Assembly (NCBI GenBank): GCA_050745265.1
Contig: JBOGKE010000174.1
Span: 1 to 64,000 of the forward strand
Length of the DNA: 64,000 nucleotides
Direction of reading: 5' to 3'
From: RH2-MAG17b sp050745265
GTDB taxonomy: Bacteria; Acidobacteriota; Terriglobia; UBA7540
Part shown: one piece after another, positions 49,688 through 59,387 of the stretch
How positions within the stretch are numbered: the first letter of the stretch is position 1
Layout: every line of letters starts with the position of its first letter
Notes under the pieces: model-generated
Database searches by the model: none
What the model saw: the letters and a program-made list of their open reading frames with translations, nothing else
Told to the model about the DNA's origin: nothing
Program-made: the position numbers and the translations under genes

Positions 49688-52393
49688 ATGGCGAAGTTTT
49701 ACGTCGATAATCGAGCGGTCGAGGCGCACCCGGACCAGAGCGTCCTCCAGGCCTGCCTGACTCTCGGCTACGACCTGCCGTACTTCTGCTGGCACCCGGC
49801 GATGGGCTCGGTGGGCGCGTGCCGCCAGTGCGCGATCAAGCAATACAAGGACGAAAAGGACCCGCAGGGCCGGATCGTGATGTCCTGCATGACCCCGGTG
49901 GCTGAAGGAATCCGCGTTTCGATCGCCGATCCGGAGGTGGCAGCCTTTCGCGCGGATATCATCGAAGGGCTGATGCTGAATCACCCGCACGACTGCCCCG
50001 TTTGCGACGAGGGCGGCGAGTGCCACCTGCAGGACATGACCGTGATGACGGGCCACGATTACCGCCGCTACCGCTTCAAGAAGCGCACGTTTTACAACCA
50101 GGATCTCGGACCGTTTGTAAACCACGAGATGAACCGCTGCATCCAGTGCTACCGCTGCGTGCGCTATTACCGCGAATACGCCGGGGGCCGCGACTTCAAT
50201 CAGTACCTCATGCGCAATGTCGTTTACTTCGGCCGTAAAGAAGACGGCGTCCTCGAGAGCGAATTTGCCGGCAACCTGGTGGAGATCTGCCCGACCGGCG
50301 TTTTCACCGATAAAACGCTGAAGCGCCATTACACGCGCAAGTGGGACCTGCGCTTCGCGCCCTCGGTCTGCGTGCACTGCGGCGTGGGCTGCAATACTTC
50401 TCCGGGTGAGCGCTACGGCATGCTGCGCCGCATCGTGAACCGCTACAACGGCGAGGTGAACGGGTATTTCCTCTGCGATCGCGGAAGATTCGGCTACGAA
50501 TTTGTGAACCATCCGGCGCGCGTGCGGCAGCCGCTCGCGCGCAAGGATGGCAAGCTGCAGCCGGCAGTGAAATCGGCGGCGCTCGAACAGGTGAAGTCTT
50601 TTCTAGCGGGTGGTAAAGCGATTGGAATCGGCTCGCCGCGCGCGTCGCTCGAAAGCAATTTTGTTCTGCGCTCGATAGTCGGACCGGAGCGCTTTTTTGC
50701 CGGGGTCGCGGATGACGAGCATAAGTTCACTGCGGCGATGCTCCAGTTGCTGCGCCAAGGCCCGGCGCGAACGCCGTCGCTCCGCGATGTCGAGCGCTCC
50801 GACGCCGTACTCATCCTCGGTGAGGACGTCACCCAGGTTGCGCCGATGATGGCTCTCGCGCTGCGCCAATCGGCGCGGCAGAAACCTCTCGAGCAGATGG
50901 AGCAACTGAAGATCCCGCTATGGCTGGATCACTCGGTGCGCGAAGCCGTGCAAGACCAGCACGGGCCATTTTTCATCGCGACTCCGGCCGCGACGCATCT
51001 CGACGATCTGGCCACGGAAACTTATCGCGCTGCGCCCGCCGAGATCGCCCGGCTCGGGTACGCGGTGGCGCACGCGCTCGATGGCGCTCTGCCCGAAGTA
51101 TCCGGCTTGGAGGATCAAGTACGCGCTCTCGCCGGACGCATCGCACGCGCTTTGGCGGACGCCAAGCGGCGGCCGCTCGTCATTGCCGGACCAAGCCTCA
51201 ATTCCGAGCCGATCATTCAGGCTGCCGCTGCGGTCGCACGGGCGTTATGCCGAGCGGGCAAACCGGCCGGATTGAGCTTCACGGCGCCCGAGGCCAACAG
51301 CGTCGGCTTCGGCTTGTTCGAAGCGAGGCGCCTCGGCGAGGCTCTCGAAGCCATCGAAAACGGTGAAGCGGACACGGTGTTGATCCTTGAGAACGATCTT
51401 TACCGTCGCGCGCCGCAAGATTTTGTGGACCGCCTGCTGAACGGGGCCCGGCACGTGGTGGCGCTCGATTCGCTCGCCAACCCGACCACCGCGCGTGCCG
51501 AGGTGGTCCTTCCCGCAGCCACGTTCGCCGAGTCCGACGGCACGCTGGTGAACAACGAAGGCCGCGCGCAACGGTTCTTTCAGGTGTTCGTTCCCGAGGG
51601 CGACATTTGCGCGAGCTGGCAATGGCTGCGCGACGCGATGGCGGCCGCAGGACAGCGGGAAGCAGCGGCCTGGCAGCACCTTGATCATGTCCTCGCTGCA
51701 ATGGCGCAGGCGCTGCCCGCGCTGGCGGGCGCAGCCAAAGCCGCGCCTTCGGCATCGTTCCGCTTGGCCGACTCGAAGATTCCCCGCGAGCCGCACCGCT
51801 CGAGCGGCCGCACCGCAATCCACGCGGGCGCTGATGTGAGCGAGCCGAAGCCGCCGCAGGATCCCGAGACGCCGCTCTCCTTCACGATGGAAGGCTTCCC
51901 GGATCAGCCGCCGGCGCCGCTGATCCCTTTCTTCTGGTCGCCGGGCTGGAACTCGATTCAATCGGTGAATAAATTTCAGGCGGAGATTGCGGGTCCATTG
52001 CGGGGCGGCGATCCGGGCGTGCGGCTGATCGAGCCGGGCGAGGGAGCCGGAGCTTCCGCGGGCTCGCTGACCCCCGAGCCCTTCGCCGCGAAATCCGACG
52101 AACGCTTGCTCGTGCCGCTCTATCACATTTTCGGTTCCGAGGAATTGAGCGCCCATGCGACCGCTGTCGCGGCGCTCGTTCCCAAGCCGTATGTCGCCAT
52201 CAACGGCGATGACAGCGCCCGGCTGGGCGTTAAGGAGGGTGGCGACCTCGTGGTGAACATCGACGGGCGAAGCGTCCGGCTGCCGGCGAAACTGCGATCG
52301 GATTTGCCCGCGGGATTGGCAGGATTGCCGGTGGGGCTGCCGGGCACCGAACCGGTGAAGTTGCCGGCTTGGGGCAAGATTTCAAAACCGTGA
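49688..52393 (+). CDS. nuoG: NADH-quinone oxidoreductase subunit G
   Basis: A 901-residue iron-sulfur subunit. Ferredoxin-like N1b ligands are CWHPAMGSVGACRQC plus an upstream Cys; the His-ligated N5 block is HPHDCPVCDEGGECHLQDM, and the N4 block begins CIQCYRCVRYYREYAGGRDF. A further set, CVHCGVGC followed 27 residues later by Cys in GYFLCDRGRF, exactly fits the C-x2-C-x3-C-x27-C of cluster N7, present in E. coli and Thermus but lost in mitochondria. The rest is a molybdopterin-oxidoreductase-like fold ending with a C-terminal extension (about 670-760) rich in Pro. ATG 49688 has AAGGAG upstream. Confidence 0.96.
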   Translation: MAKFYVDNRAVEAHPDQSVLQACLTLGYDLPYFCWHPAMGSVGACRQCAIKQYKDEKDPQGRIVMSCMTPVAEGIRVSIADPEVAAFRADIIEGLMLNHPHDCPVCDEGGECHLQDMTVMTGHDYRRYRFKKRTFYNQDLGPFVNHEMNRCIQCYRCVRYYREYAGGRDFNQYLMRNVVYFGRKEDGVLESEFAGNLVEICPTGVFTDKTLKRHYTRKWDLRFAPSVCVHCGVGCNTSPGERYGMLRRIVNRYNGEVNGYFLCDRGRFGYEFVNHPARVRQPLARKDGKLQPAVKSAALEQVKSFLAGGKAIGIGSPRASLESNFVLRSIVGPERFFAGVADDEHKFTAAMLQLLRQGPARTPSLRDVERSDAVLILGEDVTQVAPMMALALRQSARQKPLEQMEQLKIPLWLDHSVREAVQDQHGPFFIATPAATHLDDLATETYRAAPAEIARLGYAVAHALDGALPEVSGLEDQVRALAGRIARALADAKRRPLVIAGPSLNSEPIIQAAAAVARALCRAGKPAGLSFTAPEANSVGFGLFEARRLGEALEAIENGEADTVLILENDLYRRAPQDFVDRLLNGARHVVALDSLANPTTARAEVVLPAATFAESDGTLVNNEGRAQRFFQVFVPEGDICASWQWLRDAMAAAGQREAAAWQHLDHVLAAMAQALPALAGAAKAAPSASFRLADSKIPREPHRSSGRTAIHAGADVSEPKPPQDPETPLSFTMEGFPDQPPAPLIPFFWSPGWNSIQSVNKFQAEIAGPLRGGDPGVRLIEPGEGAGASAGSLTPEPFAAKSDERLLVPLYHIFGSEELSAHATAVAALVPKPYVAINGDDSARLGVKEGGDLVVNIDGRSVRLPAKLRSDLPAGLAGLPVGLPGTEPVKLPAWGKISKP

Positions 52394-52484
52394 TCCGCAG
52401 ATTACGCAGATGACACAGATTGAAACAGCGAGCGGCAGCGTAAGCGCCCGGTCTGCGACGGGGCGCCGAATCGGAGATCGGGTT

Positions 52485-52846
52485 GCAGGAGGAGAGCGAT
52501 AACAGCAGGCGACTGGAGGATACCCTCTGTTTACCATGAGGCGCTGGCACTTGAATTGTCACTGAGAGGAGTTCCGTTCGAGCGCGAAGTTGAACTTCCA
52601 GTTTTCTACAGGGGAGAGCGGCTCCGGACAGCGTATCGCGCGGATTTCATCTGTTTCGGGTCGGTCATTGTCGAATTGAAAGCATTGCAATGTCTGAGCG
52701 GCATCGAGGAAGCGCAGGTAATCAACTATCTCAAAGCCACAGGGTATGAACTCGGTCTGCTCGTGAACTTTGGAGCTAGATCGCTCGAGCACAGACGACT
52801 CATTCTTTCCAAATCTGTGAAATCTGCGCAATCGGCGGATTGTTGA
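52485..52846 (+). pseudogene. GxxExxY protein gene, 5'-degraded, inserted between nuoG and nuoH
   Basis: The frame from about 52520 reads SVYHEALALELSLRGVPFER, then VFYRGERLRTAYRADFICFG, VIVELKALQCLSGIEEAQV and INYLKATGYELGLLVNFG. This is the GxxExxY (TIGR04256, PD-(D/E)XK-like) family. The usual N-terminus with the GAAxEVHxxLGPG motif is unrecognisable and seems to have suffered small deletions, and there is no ATG; the first canonical start is TTG 52556, inside the domain. The last residues (KSVKSAQSADC) come from an ATCTGCGCAATCGGCGGATT repeat. Its TGA overlaps nuoH as TGATG. It is probably a passenger that arrived in the operon and decayed. Confidence 0.65.
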
Positions 52847-53799
52847 TGTTAGCCATTATCCTCAAAATCGTTACCGTCGTCCTGGTGCTGTTCGTGGTGC
52901 TGAACATCGCCGCCGGGTTGATTTGGGTGGAGCGCCGGCTGCTGGCGCTCTGGCAGGACCGCTATGGGCCGAACCGTGTCGGACCGTTCGGGATCATGCA
53001 GGTCGCCGCCGACACGATCAAGCTGTTCTTCAAGGAGGACTGGGTGCCTCCCTTCGCCGACAAGTGGATCTTCATTCTGGCGCCCGGAATTGTGATGCTC
53101 ACGGCGCTGATGTCGTTCACGGTTCTTCCGTACACCGCGCGCATCCAGATCAGCGACCTCAACATCGGATTGCTCTTCGTCCTGGCGATGTCGTCGCTGG
53201 GCGTTTACAGCGTTGTCCTCGGGGGCTGGGCGTCAGACAACAAATACGCGCTGCTCGGCGGGTTGCGCGCGGCTTCGCAGATGCTGAGCTACGAAGTGTT
53301 CATGGGCCTCGCATTGATGGGCGTGGTGCTCATGACCGGCTCTTTCAGCCTGCGGGCGATCGTCGAAGCCCAGCGGCACATCTGGTTCATCATTCCCCAG
53401 TTTGTCGGGTTTGTGCTGTTTTTCATCGCGGGCGTCGCCGAGACCCGGCGTCTTCCGTTTGATATTCCCGAGGCGGAAAGCGAGCTCGTTGCCGGGTTTC
53501 ACTCCGAGTATTCTGGCATGAAGTTCGGGATGTTTTTTGTCGGCGAATACGTTGGCGTCACCTTGATCTCGGCCCTGATCGCGGTTCTGTTTTTCGGCGG
53601 CTGGCTCGGACCCGTGCTGCCGCCGATTGTGTGGTTCTTGATTAAGATGTTCTTCTTCATCGGAGTTTTTATCTTGTTGCGCGCATCGCTGCCGAGACCG
53701 CGCTATGATCAGTTGCTGTCGTGGGGTTGGAAGATCATGCTTCCGCTCGCCCTCGCAAACGTGCTCGTGACCGGGGCGATTGTGCTGATCGTGAAGTAG
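52846..53799 (+). CDS. nuoH: NADH-quinone oxidoreductase subunit H
   Basis: A 317-residue, eight-helix membrane subunit that helps form the quinone tunnel. Conserved blocks are VERRLLALWQDRYGPNRVGP, KLFFKEDWVPPFADKWIF, AETRRLPFDIPEAESELVAG with the conserved acidic loop, and FHSEYSGMKFGMFF. I start at ATG 52846, which overlaps the preceding stop (TGATG); TTG 52840 is also in frame. It is co-transcribed with nuoG upstream and nuoI downstream, with a 107-base AAGGCAGAAGGCAG-containing gap to nuoI. Confidence 0.96.
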   Translation: MLAIILKIVTVVLVLFVVLNIAAGLIWVERRLLALWQDRYGPNRVGPFGIMQVAADTIKLFFKEDWVPPFADKWIFILAPGIVMLTALMSFTVLPYTARIQISDLNIGLLFVLAMSSLGVYSVVLGGWASDNKYALLGGLRAASQMLSYEVFMGLALMGVVLMTGSFSLRAIVEAQRHIWFIIPQFVGFVLFFIAGVAETRRLPFDIPEAESELVAGFHSEYSGMKFGMFFVGEYVGVTLISALIAVLFFGGWLGPVLPPIVWFLIKMFFFIGVFILLRASLPRPRYDQLLSWGWKIMLPLALANVLVTGAIVLIVK

Positions 53800-53906
53800 C
53801 CAATGAACCCAACACGCGAAATGATCTGAGGGAAAGGCAGAAGGCAGAAGGCAAGTCGAGTTGATCCGCCGTTTGCTCGTCACTCTTTAGTCGTCACAAC
53901 CAAACT

Positions 53907-54422
53907 ATGCTGAGCATTCTCCGAACGATCTGGCAAATTTTCCTGCACAGCTTCCGCCCGCGGGTCACGATTCAGTACCCGGAAGAGAAGCCGTACCTCG
54001 CGCCGCGCTATCGCGGGCGCATCATCCTGTCCCGCGATCCCGACGGAGGCGAGCGGTGCGTCGCGTGTTATCTGTGCGCGGTGGCGTGCCCGGTCGATTG
54101 CATCGCGCTGCAGGCGACGGAGGACCCAACCGGCCGGCGCTATCCGGAATTTTTCAGGATCAATTTCTCGCGCTGCATTTTCTGCGGCCTCTGCGAAGAG
54201 GCGTGTCCGACGTACGCGATCCAGCTCACGCCGGATTTTGAGATCTCCGAGTTTGATCGCCAGAAGCTGGTCTACGAAAAAGAAGACCTGGAGATCAGCG
54301 GGCCCGGCAAGTACCCGGATTATAGCTTCTGGCGCGTGGCCGGCGTGGCCATCGGCGGCAAAGACAAAGGGCAGTCGGAGCGGGAAGAACCGCCCTCGGA
54401 TCTGCACACGCTGCTGCCGTGA
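53907..54422 (+). CDS. nuoI: NADH-quinone oxidoreductase subunit I
   Basis: A 171-residue protein with two 4Fe-4S clusters (N6a/N6b). The ligand sets are CVACYLCAVACPVDC and CIFCGLCEEACPTYA. It bridges the NADH module to NuoB. The N-terminal amphipathic helix (ILRTIWQIFLHSFRP) and C-terminal SEREEPPSDLHTLLP tail are typical. The next 235 bases hold a dispersed repeat (54484-54584) and a CTTTTGACTTGG word. Confidence 0.96.
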   Translation: MLSILRTIWQIFLHSFRPRVTIQYPEEKPYLAPRYRGRIILSRDPDGGERCVACYLCAVACPVDCIALQATEDPTGRRYPEFFRINFSRCIFCGLCEEACPTYAIQLTPDFEISEFDRQKLVYEKEDLEISGPGKYPDYSFWRVAGVAIGGKDKGQSEREEPPSDLHTLLP

Positions 54423-54483
54423 CGCCGAAATGCCAAAGAGCAGGGCAGTCGCTCATGTCGCTGCGCGACACCCTCGAAGCATG

Positions 54484-54584
54484 AAAATGACCCCTCACCC
54501 GCCCTCGAACCTCGGGCGCCCTCTCGCCAAGGGAGAGGGTGGCGAGCGGAGCGAGCCGGGTGAGGGCTCCTGGCTGACGCGATA
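54484..54584. repeat. Dispersed repeat (CCCTCACCCGCCC type) in the nuoI-nuoJ gap
   Basis: An inverted relative of 1118-1204 (TGACCCCTCACCCGCCCTCG; GGCGAGCGGAGCGAGCCGGG). The same gap also contains TTTTGACTT words at 54600-54655, repeated in the nuoK-nuoL gap (55484-55615). Confidence 0.8.
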
Positions 54585-54657
54585 ACAAATCGCGCGGGCT
54601 GTCCGTTTACTTTTGATTTTTGCCTTTTGCCCTTCGACTTTTGACTTGGTTTCGACC

Positions 54658-55260
54658 ATGCATGTTCTCTTTTACATCGCCGCGGTGGTCGCAATTTTCG
54701 CCACAGTCATGATGCTCACGCGCCTGAACCCGGTGCACGCATTGCTCTACCTGATCGTCTCTTTGCTCGCTGTGGCGATCGTGTTCTACACCCTCGGCGC
54801 TCCGTTTATCGCAGCGCTCGAGGTGATCATCTATGCGGGTGCAATCATGGTGCTCTTTGTGTTCGTCGTGATGCTGCTCAACCTGGGCGAGCGCCAGATC
54901 CACCAGGAGCGCGCCTGGCAGAAGCCCGGCATGTGGGCCGGGCCCGTGATCCTCGCCGCCATACTGATCGTTGAAGTCGGTTTTCTGGTGGCGCACCCGG
55001 GCGGACCGGCGATGGGCACGGTGGATATCGGCCCCCGCCAAGTCGGAATCGTGTTGTTCGGACCCTACCTGATCGGAGTGGAGTTGGCCTCGTTTCTGCT
55101 GCTCGCAGCCCTGGTGGGCGCTTACCACCTGGGCCTGAAGAAGCAGCCCGGGGCGGAGAGAGCGGAGAAAGTGGATGACAAGCATACCCATGAACCAGGG
55201 GTTGCTGCTGGCGGGGATTTTGTTCGCGCTGGGGCTGATCGGCCTGCTCGTACGCCGTAA
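54658..55260 (+). CDS. nuoJ: NADH-quinone oxidoreductase subunit J
   Basis: A 200-residue, five-helix membrane subunit. Typical blocks are LNPVHALLYLIVSLLAVAIV, FIAALEVIIYAGAIMVLFVF (the pi-bulge helix) and VGIVLFGPYLIGVELASFLL. ATG 54658 begins the protein; the frame is open 15 codons upstream without a better start. The C-terminus extends some 28 residues beyond the last helix as a charged, Gly/Ala-rich tail that overlaps nuoK by 86 bases, an unusually long overlap. Confidence 0.94.
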   Translation: MHVLFYIAAVVAIFATVMMLTRLNPVHALLYLIVSLLAVAIVFYTLGAPFIAALEVIIYAGAIMVLFVFVVMLLNLGERQIHQERAWQKPGMWAGPVILAAILIVEVGFLVAHPGGPAMGTVDIGPRQVGIVLFGPYLIGVELASFLLLAALVGAYHLGLKKQPGAERAEKVDDKHTHEPGVAAGGDFVRAGADRPARTP

Positions 55261-55483
55261 CCTGATGTTCATCCTGATGTCGATCGAGGTCATGCTCAAC
55301 GCCTCCGGCCTCGCTTTCGTTGCCGCCGGCTCACGCTGGATGCAGGCCGACGGTCAGGTCATGTTTGTGTTTATCCTGTCGAGCGCGGCGGCCGAAGTGG
55401 CGGTCGGGCTGGCGCTCCTCCTGCGGCTTTACCATCAGTACAAGACCGTCGATGCGGACGCGATCAGCGAGATGAGAGGGTAG
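55175..55483 (+). CDS. nuoK: NADH-quinone oxidoreductase subunit K
   Basis: A 102-residue, three-helix antiporter-like subunit of normal length. The conserved Glu lies in LMFILMSIEVMLNASGLAF, and a second in AAAEVAVGLALLLRLYHQY. The start at ATG 55175 has GGAG seven bases upstream, inside the end of nuoJ; ATG 55190 has no such site. Both conserved Glu residues needed for proton translocation are present. Confidence 0.95.
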   Translation: MTSIPMNQGLLLAGILFALGLIGLLVRRNLMFILMSIEVMLNASGLAFVAAGSRWMQADGQVMFVFILSSAAAEVAVGLALLLRLYHQYKTVDADAISEMRG

Positions 55484-55615
55484 GGACCGCAAAGACAAGG
55501 CAAAAGTGAAAAATATAAGAGTTTGTCCGGACTTTTGACTGTTCCCTCTTTGCCTTTTGACTTTTGACTTGCTTTTGTTTTTGCGGCGGCTCATGGCGAG
55601 AACTAGCTAATTACG

Positions 55616-57517
55616 ATGATGAATGTTTTCCATTGGATCTGGCTCATTCCGGCTCTGCCGTTCGCAGGCGCGTTCGTCCTGATCGTGTTCGGCCCGCGCA
55701 TGGCGAAGTGCGCCGTGGCGATCATCGGCCCCGGCGTGATCGCCGCCTCAGCGGTGATTGCGTTCATCGTGGCGATGACGTTCATCCGCAACCCTCCGCC
55801 CGGCCACGCCTACACGCAAGAACTCTGGACCTGGTTTGACGTGGGCGGATTTCGCCCCCACATCGGGCTTTACCTCGACTCGCTTTCGCTCATCATGTCG
55901 CTGGTGGTGACGTTTGTCAGTTTTCTGATCCACTGGTACTCCACCGAATTCATGGACGGCGACGAAGGCTACAGCCGGTTCTTCGCCTACATGAACCTTT
56001 TCGTCGGCGCGATGCTGATGCTGTTGCTGGGCGATAACCTGCTGCTGCTCTTCCTCGGCTGGGAAGGCGTGGGGCTGTGCAGCTATCTTCTCATCGGATT
56101 CTGGTATACGGACCCGGCAAACGGCCGCGCCGCGCGCAAAGCGTTCTACGTCACCCGCGTGGGCGATACCGCAATGACGATCGGCCTGCTGCTTCTCTTC
56201 ACGCATCTGGGCACGCTCGACATTCAAACGCTGATGCACCGCGCGGCGGCGCAGTGGTCGGTGGGCGCGCCGCTCGCCGTTGCGGCGGGATTCCTGCTGC
56301 TCGGCGGCGCCGTGGGCAAGTCCGCGCAACTTCCTTTGCAGACGTGGCTGCCCGACGCCATGGCCGGACCGACGCCCACCAGCGCCTTGATTCATGCGGC
56401 CACCATGGTGACGGCGGGCGTCTATCTGATCGCGCGCACGCACGTCCTTTTCACCATCGCGCCGGCGGCGCAATTGGCCGTGGGCATCGTCGGCGTCGCG
56501 ACGCTGATCCTCGCCGGCTTCGCCGCGCTCACGCAGTGGGATATCAAGCGGATTCTCGCCTACTCAACCATCAGCCAGATCGGCTACATGTTTCTCGCGC
56601 TCGGCGTGGGCGCCTGGTCCGCCGCTATTTTTCATTTCATGACGCACGCCTTCTTCAAGGCGCTGCTCTTTCTCGGCGCAGGCATCGTGATCAACGCCTG
56701 CCACCACGAGCACAGCATTTTCAAGATGGGCGGCCTCCGGAAGCAGCTCCCGGTGGCGTTCTGGACGTTCCTGATCGCGGGCTGCTCGCTTGCGGGACTG
56801 CCGCTCATCACCGCCGGTTTTTACAGCAAGGGGCTGATCCTTTACGAAACTGAGGCGGCGCGAAACGGCAGCATGGTGCTGTGGGTGCTGGCGGTGATCG
56901 GCGTGCTCCTCACCTCGCTCTACACGTTTCGCATGATCTTCGTCGCGTTCTTCGGCGAGCCCAAAACTCACGTGGAGCACAAGCCCGGCATTTCGATGAA
57001 GATTCCTTGCATCGTGCTGGCGGTCCTTTCGGTCGGCGGCGGCTGGATGGAAACGCCGCGCTTCCTCGGCGGCGCTCACCTTTTCAGCGGCTTCCTTCAG
57101 AGCGCGCTGCCCGCCGTAAGGCCCGGCGCCGCGGCGCCGATGGCGGAATTGGCGTCCGAACTCTGGGTAACACTCGCGTTCATCATCGGACTGGTCGTTT
57201 CGTACTACCTCTATATCGCGCGTCCGAGAGCGGTGGAAGCAATCACGGCGCCCGCGATTTCCAAAGCGCTTCACCGTTTCTGGTTTTCCGATTGGGGCAT
57301 GGACTGGCTCTACGATCGTCTCTTCGTGCGGCCGATCATCTGGTTCGCGCGCGTCGACAAAGGTGATTTCGTCGACGCCTTCTACAACGGCTGCGCGGCG
57401 CTGAGCCGCGGTTTTTATCGCGGCCTCAGCCGCACGGAAAATGGCCGCATCCGCTGGTATGCCGCCGGCATTGTGCTTGGCTCGGTGGTTTTCGTGGCGA
57501 TCGTTTTGATTGCGTGA
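55616..57517 (+). CDS. nuoL: NADH-quinone oxidoreductase subunit L
   Basis: A 633-residue antiporter-like proton pump, the distal one in complex I. Family blocks are LLLFLGWEGVGLCSYLLIGF with the key Glu, QLPLQTWLPDAMAGPTPTSA with the LPDAM motif, SALIHAATMVTAGVYLIART and QWDIKRILAYSTISQIGYMF with the central Lys. The C-terminus carries the long lateral helix region (VVSYYLYIARPRAVEAITAP) and a final anchor. The start is ATG 55616 or the adjacent ATG 55619. The 202-base gap after it is a GTGGCGCAG-type repeat. Confidence 0.97.
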   Translation: MMNVFHWIWLIPALPFAGAFVLIVFGPRMAKCAVAIIGPGVIAASAVIAFIVAMTFIRNPPPGHAYTQELWTWFDVGGFRPHIGLYLDSLSLIMSLVVTFVSFLIHWYSTEFMDGDEGYSRFFAYMNLFVGAMLMLLLGDNLLLLFLGWEGVGLCSYLLIGFWYTDPANGRAARKAFYVTRVGDTAMTIGLLLLFTHLGTLDIQTLMHRAAAQWSVGAPLAVAAGFLLLGGAVGKSAQLPLQTWLPDAMAGPTPTSALIHAATMVTAGVYLIARTHVLFTIAPAAQLAVGIVGVATLILAGFAALTQWDIKRILAYSTISQIGYMFLALGVGAWSAAIFHFMTHAFFKALLFLGAGIVINACHHEHSIFKMGGLRKQLPVAFWTFLIAGCSLAGLPLITAGFYSKGLILYETEAARNGSMVLWVLAVIGVLLTSLYTFRMIFVAFFGEPKTHVEHKPGISMKIPCIVLAVLSVGGGWMETPRFLGGAHLFSGFLQSALPAVRPGAAAPMAELASELWVTLAFIIGLVVSYYLYIARPRAVEAITAPAISKALHRFWFSDWGMDWLYDRLFVRPIIWFARVDKGDFVDAFYNGCAALSRGFYRGLSRTENGRIRWYAAGIVLGSVVFVAIVLIA

Positions 57518-57558
57518 TTTTTGTGGCGGCGAACGGTGTTCGCCGAAATGCAGGAATC

Positions 57559-57686
57559 GTGGCGCAGATCTCCGCTTTTGAGGTCTGCGGCTCTTGGCGC
57601 GTCTGGGGAAAGGCCGCGGACCTGAAAAACGCAGGTCCGCGCTACACAAGTTCCGCAGACCTCAAAAGCCGATATCTGCGCCACCC
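57559..57686. repeat. Dispersed GTGGCGCAG...CTGCGCCACC repeat in the nuoL-nuoM gap
   Basis: This is the intergenic copy that matches the insert in the blaR1-like gene (32 of 33 bases, 57613-57645 versus 2881-2913). The ends match those of 3291-3376 and 59262-59373. It contains three inverted word pairs, including GCGGACCTG/CAGGTCCGC. Confidence 0.85.
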
Positions 57687-57719
57687 AAATGCTAATAGCT
57701 GACGGCTGACGGCCTAAAC

Positions 57720-59354
<1,635 letters not shown>

Positions 59355-59387
59355 TGCTATGTCTGCGCCACCCGGGTGAAACGTTAC

